The notes beneath the pieces were generated by a model, which did no database searches, was not told the origin of the DNA, and saw nothing but the letters and a program-made list of their open reading frames with translations. From Gellertiella hungarica (GTDB lineage: Bacteria > Pseudomonadota > Alphaproteobacteria > Rhizobiales > Rhizobiaceae), in NCBI RefSeq assembly GCF_014197145.1, contig NZ_JACIEZ010000001.1, forward strand, positions 186,001 through 250,000: a stretch of 64,000 bases of DNA, in the 5' to 3' direction. Positions 1 through 7,535 of this stretch are shown here, in pieces. The position numbers were made by a program, and so were the translations under genes. Within the stretch, counting starts at the first letter, position 1; the number at the start of each line of letters is the position of its first letter.

Positions 1-1
1 C

Positions 2-496
2 ATTGCCGGCCTCGGCTATCAGGCCTATCGCAACTGGAAGGCGGGAAGCGCCCCCGAGCAGGACAATGCGCCTGCCCCGGGGCCGGTACTCGTGCCGCCG
101 CCGGCCGATTCCGGTTTCTCCCCCAGTTCGCCGGCCAATTCTGCCGATTTTGCGCTTGTGCTCGTGCGGGCGATGATTGCCGCTGCCCGTGCCGACGGCC
201 AGATCGACGATGCCGAGCGTGCCATGATCCTCGACAAGATCCGCCTGTCCGGCCTCGGCCAGGAGGCGGAGGGCTTCATCGCCGATGAGCTGAAGCGCCC
301 CCTCGATCTCGACCAGCTCGTTGCGCTTGCCGTGACCGAGGAGCAGAAGGTCGAGCTCTACACGGCCTCCCGGCTGACCATCAATCCCGAGACGCGGGCA
401 GAGCGCGGCTATCTCGACATGCTCGCCGGCCGGCTGGGACTGCCGGACGATCTGGTGCGCCATATCGAGGCGACCGTTGCCACCGCAAACGCCTGA
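2..496 (+). CDS. DUF533 / TerB-like protein, 5' end cut by window
   Basis: The reading frame is open from base 2, so the N-terminus lies outside the window. The first visible residues (IAGLGYQAYRNWK) match the segment before the conserved C-terminal domain of YebE-like DUF533 proteins. A proline-rich linker follows, then an acidic helical domain from about residue 45 with the TerB-like pattern of AARADGQIDDAER. The family consists of inner-membrane-associated proteins of unknown role. No neighbour adds functional information. A methionine at base 92 could be mistaken for the start, but the conserved sequence upstream argues against it. Confidence 0.8.
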   Translation: MAGLGYQAYRNWKAGSAPEQDNAPAPGPVLVPPPADSGFSPSSPANSADFALVLVRAMIAAARADGQIDDAERAMILDKIRLSGLGQEAEGFIADELKRPLDLDQLVALAVTEEQKVELYTASRLTINPETRAERGYLDMLAGRLGLPDDLVRHIEATVATANA

Positions 497-580
497 TGCC
501 GATCCATCAGGGAAATTGACTTGCCAATCAGCCGCGCCCGGTGAGAGATCGGGAAAACGAGGAACACCGGGGGGCATGCG

Positions 581-1276
581 ATGCAAGACCTGAAGAACTG
601 GAAACCCTGTCCGCCGCCGCAGGGCGTGACGCTGAAGGGCCGTTTCGTCACCGTGGAAGGCTATGACCGCGACAGGCATCTGAAGGCGCTGTGGGACGCC
701 TTCGGCGGCCTCGAGGTCAATCGCCTGATGCAGTATTTCACCCAGCCCGATTTTGCCGGGATCGAGGATTTCGACGACTGGCTGACCGCCTGCCAGACCA
801 AGGGTGGCTGGGTCGCGGAAGTGTTCCGCGACAACGCAACCGGAAATGTCGTCGGCATGGCGAACTACATGCGGGCGGATCCCGCCAACGGTGTCGTCGA
901 GGTGGGCGGCGTCTGCCACGGGCCGGCCATGGCACGCACCCCGCTTGCCACGGAAGCCCATTATCTGATGGCGCGCCACGTCTTCGAGGATCTCGGCTAC
1001 CGCCGCTACGAATGGAAGTGCAACAACGACAACAAGCCGAGCCATGCCTCGGCCCGCCGTTACGGCTTCACCTTCGAGGGCGTCTTCCGCCAGCACATGC
1101 TGTCGAAGGGCGGCAATCGCGACACGGCCTGGTACGCGATCATCGACAAGGACTGGCCCGTTATCGGCAAGGCGTTCGCGGCCTGGCTTTCTCCCGAGAA
1201 CTTCAATGCGGACGGAAGCCAGAAGAAAACCCTTGAGGCCGTTCGGGCCGAAATTCAGGAAAAGGCAGGCGCATGA
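581..1276 (+). CDS. GNAT acetyltransferase, RimJ/RimL type
   Basis: A 231-residue protein of the acetyltransferase_3 branch of the GNAT fold, which moves an acetyl group from acetyl-CoA to an amine, often a protein N-terminus. The C-terminal half shows the typical signature: EWKCNNDNKPSHASARRYGF followed by EGVFRQ. In this family the conserved Asn and Ser residues lie near the acetyl-CoA site. The ATG is preceded by a G-rich ribosome binding site at 568-574. The stop overlaps the next start as ATGA, so the two genes are translationally coupled. The substrate is unknown. Confidence 0.85.
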   Translation: MQDLKNWKPCPPPQGVTLKGRFVTVEGYDRDRHLKALWDAFGGLEVNRLMQYFTQPDFAGIEDFDDWLTACQTKGGWVAEVFRDNATGNVVGMANYMRADPANGVVEVGGVCHGPAMARTPLATEAHYLMARHVFEDLGYRRYEWKCNNDNKPSHASARRYGFTFEGVFRQHMLSKGGNRDTAWYAIIDKDWPVIGKAFAAWLSPENFNADGSQKKTLEAVRAEIQEKAGA

Positions 1277-1476
1277 GCGAAGGCAGCAACCGTTCCAATG
1301 CCATTGCTGCGGCGGTCATTCTCCTCGGGGCCGGGCTTCTCTTCTATGCCATGCCGAAGATCATGCTGTGTATCGGGGAATTCTCGCCGATCCTCGCCGG
1401 CATCTTCGGCGCCGCATCCGTCCTGGCCTTCTTCGGCATTTTCTGGCTGAGAGGCCGCTATCAGCGGCGGAAGTGA
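1273..1476 (+). CDS. small two-helix membrane protein, unknown function
   Basis: A 67-residue protein that starts inside the stop codon of the acetyltransferase (ATGA overlap). Two hydrophobic stretches, about residues 9-30 and 38-58, are separated by a short loop. The tail is basic (RGRYQRRK), which places it on the cytoplasmic side. I do not recognise a family. The tight coupling and clear open frame make it a likely real gene. It converges on the NicO gene, with only 9 bases between the stops. Confidence 0.6.
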   Translation: MSEGSNRSNAIAAAVILLGAGLLFYAMPKIMLCIGEFSPILAGIFGAASVLAFFGIFWLRGRYQRRK

Positions 1477-1485
1477 TTTCCGCCT

Positions 1486-2538
1486 CTAGGCCTGCAGCGA
1501 TGCGCCGAGCAGCAGCAGGCCCATGATCAGCACGAAAAGCGCGCCGCCGATTTCGGCCACGTGACCGACAATGCGGCCAGCGGAGCTTTCGGCACCCGCA
1601 ATGCGCAGGGCAAGACCCTTTGCCAGCACGGCCAGCGTTGCCAGCAGGGCCACGGTGATGGCCGTCCCGAGCGACATGGCGACAACCGAGAGCACGCCCC
1701 CCAGCATCAGCCCGTTCAGCATGGAAAAGCTGAGGACAAGGAGCGCGCCGGAGCAGGGGCGCAGACCCACGGCGATGATCGCCGACCAGGCCTCGCTGAG
1801 GCCGAAACGGCCCGACCGCAAGGCCGAGGGATCCGGCAGATGGGCATGGCCGCAGGATTCGCAGACGAAGCCCTGCGGCGCAGACCCTGCCGGGGCGAAA
1901 TCGCCGAAGCCATGCCGGCAATCGGGACCGTGGACATGCGGCTCGCTGCCGGCCCCGGCAAAGAGCATCTGCGTGGCCGCCTGCCGCGCCGGGAACAGCG
2001 CCCGGAGCTTGCGCACGAGAAGCCAGGCGCCGAAGAGCGCAATCATCGCGAAGCTTGCCCGTTCGAGCGCCGTCGTCGCTTCGGTCATGGAAATGCCCGT
2101 GCCGCGCAGCACCAGCCAGGCAGCGCCCACGGTGAGGATGGCCGTCAGGCCCTGCAGGAAGGCCGAGGCGAAGGAAATGAAGATGCCACGCTTCAGCTCC
2201 ACCTCGTTTGCCACCATGTAGGAGGAAATGACGGCCTTGCCGTGGCCCGGGCCTGCCGCATGGAAGATGCCATAGGCGAAGGAGAGGCCGACGAGAACGG
2301 ATAGTTTTGCAGGATCTTCCCGCATGGCCTTCAGCGCACCCGTCAGTGCCCGGTAGAATTCCTGCTGATAGGCATTGATCTTGAAGAGGAGCGGACCGAA
2401 GAGGCCCGTCGCCGGCATCGAGGGTTCCGCCGTGCCGATCCCGAGGGGAGATTGCGCATGGGCGAGCCCGGCTGCGCAAAGCACAACGAGCACGGCCGGC
2501 AGGAGGATCCTCGCGTGGCGGTTCAGGCGGTTCAGCAT
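1486..2538 (-). CDS. NicO-family nickel/cobalt transporter
   Basis: A 350-residue membrane protein of the NicO/RcnA family, which moves Ni2+ or Co2+ across the inner membrane. It has a signal-like first helix (residues 10-28), then several transmembrane helices. The family motif is visible as FHAAGPGHGKAVISSY near residue 95. A hydrophilic loop between the helices (about residues 195-235) is rich in His and Cys (HVHGPDCRHG, CESCGHAH), a likely metal-binding loop. It overlaps the upstream DUF1007 gene by 7 bases. The pair is usual for this family. Direction of transport cannot be read from sequence. Confidence 0.88.
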   Translation of the reverse strand: MLNRLNRHARILLPAVLVVLCAAGLAHAQSPLGIGTAEPSMPATGLFGPLLFKINAYQQEFYRALTGALKAMREDPAKLSVLVGLSFAYGIFHAAGPGHGKAVISSYMVANEVELKRGIFISFASAFLQGLTAILTVGAAWLVLRGTGISMTEATTALERASFAMIALFGAWLLVRKLRALFPARQAATQMLFAGAGSEPHVHGPDCRHGFGDFAPAGSAPQGFVCESCGHAHLPDPSALRSGRFGLSEAWSAIIAVGLRPCSGALLVLSFSMLNGLMLGGVLSVVAMSLGTAITVALLATLAVLAKGLALRIAGAESSAGRIVGHVAEIGGALFVLIMGLLLLGASLQA

Positions 2539-3173
2539 GTCACCTCCAGGCGGGTGGCAAAGAGCTTCGACATGTTCGTGCCGGTCGGATCGTTGAAGAA
2601 GGCCTGGGTCAGGTTCGCCTGGTTCTGTTTCAGGACTTCGTCCGCATCGGGGCGCACCACGGCCCGCTGGCAGGCCTTGAAGCTGTCGCCGACGGTTGCC
2701 ATGTCCTCGTCCCTGGCAAAATCGATGGACGTGTAGAGGGTCGGATCGTAAACGCCGAAGGAAAGCTTGCCCTTGAGCTGCATCGGTGCCTCGGGGGTGA
2801 CGGCAAAGAACATCAGCAGCTGGCCGTCCTGATAATTCACATGAATGACGTCGGGCGCCTTCACCTTCACCGGCTTACCGTCCGAAGACAGGTTGGTGTA
2901 GTAGCTGTAATCCCCGAGCGAGGTGCGGACGGTCTGGCCCACCTCGTCCAGCTCGTCCTGATCAAGGGTCGCGTTGCCGTTCTTGTCGAAATCCATCACC
3001 ACGCTGGACGAAAAGACATCGTCGAAGCGCCAGACATTGCGCAGTTCGCTCACAAAGCCCTTGTCGTCGGCCACCACCTCGAGGCGGGCTTCTGCAAAGA
3101 TGTGCGGATGCGCCAGCGCCAGGCCCGGCATGCCGGTCAGTGCCACTGCGGTGAACAGGATCGTGCGTCTCAT
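2532..3173 (-). CDS. DUF1007 periplasmic protein, partner of NicO transporter
   Basis: A 213-residue secreted protein with a clear signal peptide (residues 1-21, ending ALA before HPHIFAEA). The mature N-terminus carries the HPH motif typical of DUF1007. The segment DFDKNGNATLDQDELDEVG looks like an EF-hand-type acidic loop, which could bind a divalent ion. DUF1007 proteins are encoded with NicO transporters and are thought to serve as the periplasmic component of metal transport. This gene is first in a two-gene operon and its stop overlaps the transporter start. Confidence 0.85.
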   Translation of the reverse strand: MRRTILFTAVALTGMPGLALAHPHIFAEARLEVVADDKGFVSELRNVWRFDDVFSSSVVMDFDKNGNATLDQDELDEVGQTVRTSLGDYSYYTNLSSDGKPVKVKAPDVIHVNYQDGQLLMFFAVTPEAPMQLKGKLSFGVYDPTLYTSIDFARDEDMATVGDSFKACQRAVVRPDADEVLKQNQANLTQAFFNDPTGTNMSKLFATRLEVTC

Positions 3174-3233
3174 GCGGTTCCCCCGGGGTGCTGGCGAATC
3201 ACTCGCACCCGACTGGGGCGAATTTGCGGAAAG

Positions 3234-4148
3234 TCACTGCCGGAAGGGCTGGCATTGCTCGCTCTTGCGGAACCAGTTGTGCAGGAAGTCGACGAAGATG
3301 CGAACCTTGGCGGGCAGGTAGCGGCGGTGCGGGTAGATGGCGTAGATCCCCCGGTCCTTCGGTATGTACTCGTCGAAAAGCGGAACGAGCGCGCCGGAAT
3401 CCATGTGATTGCGGGCAATGAAATTCGGCACCACCGCAACCCCCAGCCCGGCCAGTGCGGCGCGAAGGCTGGCACTCGGGCTGTTCACCTCGATTCGCCC
3501 GGAGATGGGGATCGAGAACGGGGCTCCATCGGGCGCCTGCAGCCGCAGCGCATTGTGCGAGCGGGAATTGGTATCGATGATGAAGGGCAGGCTGCTCAGC
3601 TCGGAAGGGGAGGAGAGCGGCCCGTTCTCCGCGATGAAGGCGGGTGTGGCGCAGATGTAGACCTGAAAATCCGTGAGCTTGCGCGCAATCAGCCCGGAAT
3701 CCTCGAGCTTGGTGATTCGCACCGCGACATCGAAGCCCTCCTCGATCAGGTCGACGAAGCGGTCTTCGCCGACGATCTCGAGGCTGAGATCCGGATAGGC
3801 CTTGGCGAAATCCACCAGAGACTGGCCGATTTCCGCGTCCATGAAGGTGCGGGGGGCGGAGATGCGCAGACGGCCCTTGAGGTCCTGGTTGTTTTCCCGG
3901 ACGAGGTCCGCGAGATTGTCGATCTCCTTCAGGATATCGGCCGCGGTGCGGTAATAGGTGTGGCCGGCCTCCGTCAGCGAAAACTGCCGTGTGGTGCGGT
4001 TGATCAGCAGTGCGCCGATCTCGTCCTCCAGCTCGCGGACATATTTCGACAGCAACGCCTTCGAGCGTCCGACCTTGCGGGACGCGGCGGAAAAGCCTTC
4101 CGCTTCAACGACATCGATGAAGGCGCGGATGCGGGTGAGGGTGTCCAT
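3234..4148 (-). CDS. LysR-family transcriptional regulator
   Basis: A 304-residue regulator with an N-terminal winged helix-turn-helix (MDTLTRIRAFIDVVEAEGF, then FSAASRKVGRSKALLSKYV) and a C-terminal periplasmic-binding-protein-like effector domain. The start at 4148 is chosen because LysR proteins begin with this segment and GGAG lies upstream. An in-frame codon at 4202 would add 18 non-conserved residues. The effector domain resembles the subgroup with a DTNSRSH-type central segment. It lies 60 bases beyond the DUF1007 start on the same strand and is divergent from the odc leader. Its targets are not evident. Confidence 0.88.
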   Translation of the reverse strand: MDTLTRIRAFIDVVEAEGFSAASRKVGRSKALLSKYVRELEDEIGALLINRTTRQFSLTEAGHTYYRTAADILKEIDNLADLVRENNQDLKGRLRISAPRTFMDAEIGQSLVDFAKAYPDLSLEIVGEDRFVDLIEEGFDVAVRITKLEDSGLIARKLTDFQVYICATPAFIAENGPLSSPSELSSLPFIIDTNSRSHNALRLQAPDGAPFSIPISGRIEVNSPSASLRAALAGLGVAVVPNFIARNHMDSGALVPLFDEYIPKDRGIYAIYPHRRYLPAKVRIFVDFLHNWFRKSEQCQPFRQ

Positions 4149-4234
4149 CGGCGGCAGTCTCCTGTTCGCTGCAAAAGTGAACAATGAAGCCCGATCGTTC
4201 AATCATAAAATTCGCGAGGGGGTTAAAATTCCGC

Positions 4235-4262
4235 TTGATTATGACGGGCAGAATCCTTATCT
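4235..4262 (+). promoter_or_regulatory. candidate sigma70 promoter for the odc leader
   Basis: TTGATT at 4235-4240 and TTATCT at 4257-4262 are separated by 16 bases. They lie upstream of a long leader, in the gap that faces the divergent LysR gene. If used, transcription would start near 4269 and give a leader of about 400 nt. The assignment rests only on similarity to the consensus. Confidence 0.4.
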
Positions 4263-4268
4263 CCCCTC

Positions 4269-4675
4269 TTGCCCAAAGTCGCACGTGCCTGTGGGTGTCC
4301 GCCGAACCCTCGATAAGGTGAGGAAATCGGTAAGGTACCTGGAATTAACCCCTCCAGTCGCTATTCCGGCCAACCGGGAAATGCGAGGACATCTTGAAGC
4401 AACGACGGTGCGGGCCTTTCTGGTGTCTGCCGGCTTTCCATCAGCCGGGGTTACTGTAGAGGCACACCCTCATTGCCGGAAGTGCGGTCGGGTTCATCCC
4501 CCCAATCCAAGGCAGACAAAGCGGAATGCACGCCCTGGCAGGCGTCGTTCCACCAATCGCGCATACATGCGCATGCTTGGTTCCGGGGTCTCCACCGGCT
4601 GGTTCCATAGCGTGCACGCGTATGCCCTTTGTCCTTCGGGTTTTCCCGAAGATCTGACCGTTGAAAGGGATGACC
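4269..4675 (+). promoter_or_regulatory. long structured 5' leader of ornithine decarboxylase (speF-element candidate)
   Basis: About 400 bases without a convincing protein gene lie before the decarboxylase. Several hairpins are visible: CTGGA/TCCAG at 4339-4357, CCGGC/GCCGG near 4429-4447, and a 7-bp stem CTTCGGG-TTTT-CCCGAAG at 4634-4651, which ends 24 bases before the start codon. The alphaproteobacterial speF RNA motif (Rfam RF00518) is known upstream of this gene family, so this is the natural candidate. I matched it by position and gene context, not by alignment to the consensus. The last hairpin lacks a U-run, so it would act by sequestering the start region or as part of a larger fold rather than as a simple terminator. 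Confidence 0.5.
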
Positions 4676-5809
4676 ATGACCACTGCACGCATCATCGACT
4701 TCATCAAGAACCGACGTCCCGAAGGTCCCTGCCTCGTGGTCGACCTCGACGTGGTTAAGAACAACTACCATGCCTTCCGCCATGCCATGCCGGACAGCGC
4801 GATCTACTATGCCGTCAAGGCAAACCCGGCTCCGGAAATCCTGTCGCTGCTCGCCTCCCAGGGCTCGAGCTTCGATTGCGCCTCCGTGGCCGAGATCCAG
4901 ATGGCGCTCGATGCCGGCGCGACCGCCGACCGCATCTCCTTCGGCAACACCATCAAGAAGGAGCGGGACATTGCCCGCGCCCATGCGCTCGGCGTGAACC
5001 TCTTTGCGGTCGATGCCCATGAGGAAGTGGAAAAGGTTGCCCGTGCCGCTCCCGGCGCCCGCGTGTTCTGCCGCGTGCTGACCTCGGGCGAAGGCGCCGA
5101 ATGGCCGCTCTCGCGCAAGTTCGGCTGTGTGCCGCAGATGGCCGTCGACGTGCTCGTCTACGCCCATCAGCTGGGGCTGGAGTCCTATGGCGTATCCTTC
5201 CACGTCGGCTCGCAGATGACGCAGGTCGACGCCTGGGATTCGGCGCTCGCCGACGCCAAGCGGGTGTTCTCGCAGCTTTCCAAGCAGGGCATCCACCTGC
5301 AGATGGTTAACATGGGCGGCGGTTTCCCGACCCGTTACCTCAAGGACATCCCGTCCGCCGAGGCCTACGGCAAGGCGATCTATGCCGCACTGCGCAAGCA
5401 CTTCGGCAACCACATCCCGCACACCATCATCGAGCCGGGCCGCGGCATGGTCGGCAATGCCGGCGTGATCAAGGCGGAAGTGGTGCTGATCTCGCGCAAG
5501 TCGGACAATGACGATGCACGCTGGGTCTTCCTCGACATCGGCAAGTTCGGCGGTCTCGCAGAAACCATGGACGAGGCGATCCGCTATCCGATCCGCACCG
5601 TGCATGACGGCGGCGAGATGGAGCCCTGCGTCATTGCCGGCCCGACCTGCGACAGCGCCGACGTGCTCTACGAGAAGAACATGTATCCGCTGCCGCTGTC
5701 GCTGACCATCGGCGACGAGGTCCTGATCGAAGGTACGGGTGCCTACACCACGACCTATTCCGCAGTCGCCTTCAACGGCTTCGAGCCGCTCAAGGCCTAT
5801 GTGATCTGA
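4676..5809 (+). CDS. odc: ornithine/lysine decarboxylase (fold III PLP enzyme)
   Basis: A 377-residue group IV decarboxylase that makes putrescine from ornithine, and perhaps cadaverine from lysine. The PLP lysine is in YYAVKANP near residue 40. HVGSQ, MGGGFPTRY and EPGRGMVGNAG form the phosphate and substrate sites. The C-terminal GPTCDSADVL carries the Cys and Asp that complete the active site across the dimer. The ATG at 4676 is favoured because AAAGGGA lies at 4664-4670. TTG 4661 and ATG 4670 are poorer. A 7-bp GC hairpin follows the stop (5818-5835). The long leader suggests polyamine feedback. Confidence 0.93.
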   Translation: MTTARIIDFIKNRRPEGPCLVVDLDVVKNNYHAFRHAMPDSAIYYAVKANPAPEILSLLASQGSSFDCASVAEIQMALDAGATADRISFGNTIKKERDIARAHALGVNLFAVDAHEEVEKVARAAPGARVFCRVLTSGEGAEWPLSRKFGCVPQMAVDVLVYAHQLGLESYGVSFHVGSQMTQVDAWDSALADAKRVFSQLSKQGIHLQMVNMGGGFPTRYLKDIPSAEAYGKAIYAALRKHFGNHIPHTIIEPGRGMVGNAGVIKAEVVLISRKSDNDDARWVFLDIGKFGGLAETMDEAIRYPIRTVHDGGEMEPCVIAGPTCDSADVLYEKNMYPLPLSLTIGDEVLIEGTGAYTTTYSAVAFNGFEPLKAYVI

Positions 5810-5817
5810 TCGCTTCC

Positions 5818-5835
5818 GCCCCGGCGAACCGGGGC
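5818..5835 (+). terminator. GC-rich stem-loop after odc
   Basis: GCCCCGG, loop CGAA, CCGGGGC directly follows the odc stop. There is no T-run, so it may stabilise the 3' end of the odc message or reduce read-through into the acetyltransferase rather than end transcription fully. Confidence 0.4.
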
Positions 5836-5889
5836 GGGCCTTCACCTTCATCGTCATCGCCGGAAACGGATCGGGTACGGGAGGCCACC

Positions 5890-6462
5890 ATGGCCGCTGT
5901 TCTTCTGTCTGAGCGCGCCCTTTCGCGCGCCACCACCATCACCATTGCCGAGGAGCGGATCTACGACGTTGCGGCTCGCGAGGCGCTGCTCGACCGCGCC
6001 ATGGGCGAAGGCCGCACGCGCAAGTCTTCCGAAAAGCTCCGCCGCAACCGCCTGCCGGCCGAGGGGCTTGCCCTCGTCGCGCGTCATGCCGATGGCGAAG
6101 TCGCGGGCACCGTGCGCCTCTGGAACATCCAGGCCGGCGTCGGCAAGGATGGCAAGGGCGTGCCGGCGCTCCTCCTCGGGCCGCTTGCGGTCGATCCGCG
6201 CGCCGAAGGGCAGGGGATCGGCTCTGCCCTCATGCGCGAGGCAGTCCGCCGTGCGGGCGAGGCCGGGCATGGCGCAATCCTGCTCGTGGGCGATGCACCC
6301 TATTATGCCCGCTTCGGTTTTTCCGCGGAGAAGACCGAACATCTGGTCATGCCGGGCCCCTTCGAGCGGAACCGGTTTCTGGCTCTCGAACTCGTGCCCG
6401 GCTGGCTCGATGGCGCCACTGGCTTGCTTACCGCAACCGGCAGCCTCGCGAAGCACGGCTGA
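5890..6462 (+). CDS. GNAT acetyltransferase, YhbS-like
   Basis: A 190-residue acetyltransferase. The acetyl-CoA binding motif A is visible as LGPLAVDPRAEGQGIGSALM (V-x-P-x-x-x-x-x-G-I-G). It is followed by GDAPYYARFGF, typical of the YhbS branch. GGGAGG lies just before the ATG. It follows the decarboxylase by 80 bases on the same strand, so it may share the odc transcript. A role in acetylating a polyamine is an inference from this position only. The gene ends before a strong terminator at 6514-6553. Confidence 0.85.
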   Translation: MAAVLLSERALSRATTITIAEERIYDVAAREALLDRAMGEGRTRKSSEKLRRNRLPAEGLALVARHADGEVAGTVRLWNIQAGVGKDGKGVPALLLGPLAVDPRAEGQGIGSALMREAVRRAGEAGHGAILLVGDAPYYARFGFSAEKTEHLVMPGPFERNRFLALELVPGWLDGATGLLTATGSLAKHG

Positions 6463-6513
6463 GGGCCGCGCTCCGCTTGTCCGCAGGGACAGCGTCGAGC
6501 GCCCCGTGGCACG

Positions 6514-6553
6514 AAAGGCGGGCGGTCCCCAAGGGCCGCCCGCCTTTTCTTTT
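6514..6553 (+). terminator. Rho-independent terminator after GNAT gene
   Basis: A 9-bp stem (GGCGGGCGG with CCGCCCGCC, 6517-6525 and 6536-6544), a 10-base loop and the run TTTTCTTTT form a classic terminator at the end of the odc-GNAT unit. Confidence 0.9.
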
Positions 6554-6626
6554 GTCAATTATCCCGTTGTTTTTTCGCCACAATCACCCGCTTTGCCGCG
6601 CAGCAACATAAGACAAAACTGTTATA

Positions 6627-6640
6627 TTGATCTGGCTCAA
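6627..6640 (+). promoter_or_regulatory. FNR/FixK-type anaerobox upstream of ompW
   Basis: TTGA-TCTGGC-TCAA is a perfect dyad of the FNR/FixK/FnrN half-site with the standard 6-base spacer. It is centred about 77 bases before the ompW ATG. This would place it near -41 of a transcript starting around 6675, the usual activating position for this regulator family. OmpW is under FNR control in enterobacteria, so oxygen-responsive control here is plausible. Confidence 0.7.
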
Positions 6641-6710
6641 CTCGACTCGTCCGGCGCGGTGCCATTCCGGTTCCCGTGTTGACAGGAAATGCTCTTAAAG
6701 GAGAGACGAG

Positions 6711-7400
6711 ATGACCAAGACAATGTGGGCCGCCGCGCTTGCTGCCTCCACCCTGCTTTCGCTCGGCGCCACCATGGCGACGGCCGCAGACCTGACGGCT
6801 GCCCCGGAGGCGGCGCCGGTTGCAACGGAAGCCGTTTCGGTTTCCAGCCCCTGGCAGGTGCGCGTGCGCGGCCTCGGCGTCATCACCCAGGACAGCGGCT
6901 CGGTCACGGGCGTTCCCGGCTCCGATCTCTCCTTCAGCGACAGCGTCGTGCCGGAACTGGACATCAGCTACTACTTCAATGACAACATCGCCGCCGAACT
7001 GATCCTCGGCACCACCTATGCGAATGTTTATGGCGAAGGCTCCATCGCCGGTCTCGACCGGATCGGCCGCACCTGGGTGCTGCCGCCGACGCTGACCCTC
7101 CAGTATCACTTCACGGACCTGGGCGCGTTCAAGCCCTATGTCGGCGCCGGCATCAACTACACGCTGTTCTACAATCAGGAAGGCGCCAGCGCCAACAGCC
7201 TGGATGTCAAGAACAAGTTCGGCGCGGCCCTGCAGGTCGGCGCGGACTACATGTTCGACGATCACTGGGGCGTGAACTTCGACGTCAAGAAGCTGTTCCT
7301 GGAGCCGAGCTTCGACGTGAATGTCGGCGGTACGGATCTGTCCGGCCGGGCGAACCTGAACCCCTGGCTGATCGGCACCGGTATCACCTACCGCTTCTGA
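6711..7400 (+). CDS. ompW: OmpW-family outer membrane protein
   Basis: A 229-residue precursor with a signal peptide (about residues 1-26, TMATAADL) and an eight-stranded beta-barrel of the OmpW family. The barrel shows PWQVRVRGLGVI near the N-terminus, FKPYVGAGINYTLFY in the middle, and a C-terminal strand ending in TYRF, the terminal aromatic needed for barrel assembly. OmpW forms a narrow hydrophobic channel for small molecules. AAAGGAGAG precedes the ATG. A perfect FNR/FixK box lies upstream and a double terminator follows. Confidence 0.92.
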   Translation: MTKTMWAAALAASTLLSLGATMATAADLTAAPEAAPVATEAVSVSSPWQVRVRGLGVITQDSGSVTGVPGSDLSFSDSVVPELDISYYFNDNIAAELILGTTYANVYGEGSIAGLDRIGRTWVLPPTLTLQYHFTDLGAFKPYVGAGINYTLFYNQEGASANSLDVKNKFGAALQVGADYMFDDHWGVNFDVKKLFLEPSFDVNVGGTDLSGRANLNPWLIGTGITYRF

Positions 7401-7442
7401 TGCGCACCTGCGCCCCTTGCGAGGGGCGTGGCCATTTCCCGA

Positions 7443-7520
7443 GTCCCGGCTGCCCACCGCGCCGGGACATGCGGAAAGGCGGACCTCCTTGGCAAGGTGG
7501 AGGTCCGCCTTCTTTGTTCT
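7443..7520. terminator. bidirectional terminator between ompW and WD40 gene
   Basis: Two hairpins sit between convergent genes. The first is GTCCCGGC/GCCGGGAC at 7443-7468. The second has a 13-bp stem (7476-7488 with 7499-7511), flanked on the top strand by CTTTGTTCTT. The second reads as a terminator for ompW. For the opposite gene it gives a strong stem with a weaker T-run. Confidence 0.8.
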
Positions 7521-7535
7521 TGCTACAGTTGATGT

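Noticed and set aside
4203-4675. Arrest peptide with HIRRxxH motif in the odc leader
   Set aside because: All three forward frames were scanned for His-Ile-Arg-Arg codons and none was found. Only a short unrelated frame (MPFVLRVFPKI) remains as a low-confidence candidate.
3958-4758. 266-codon plus-strand frame through the odc leader
   Set aside because: It starts antisense inside the LysR gene and runs out of frame into odc. It has no domain and no ribosome binding site, so it is not a gene.
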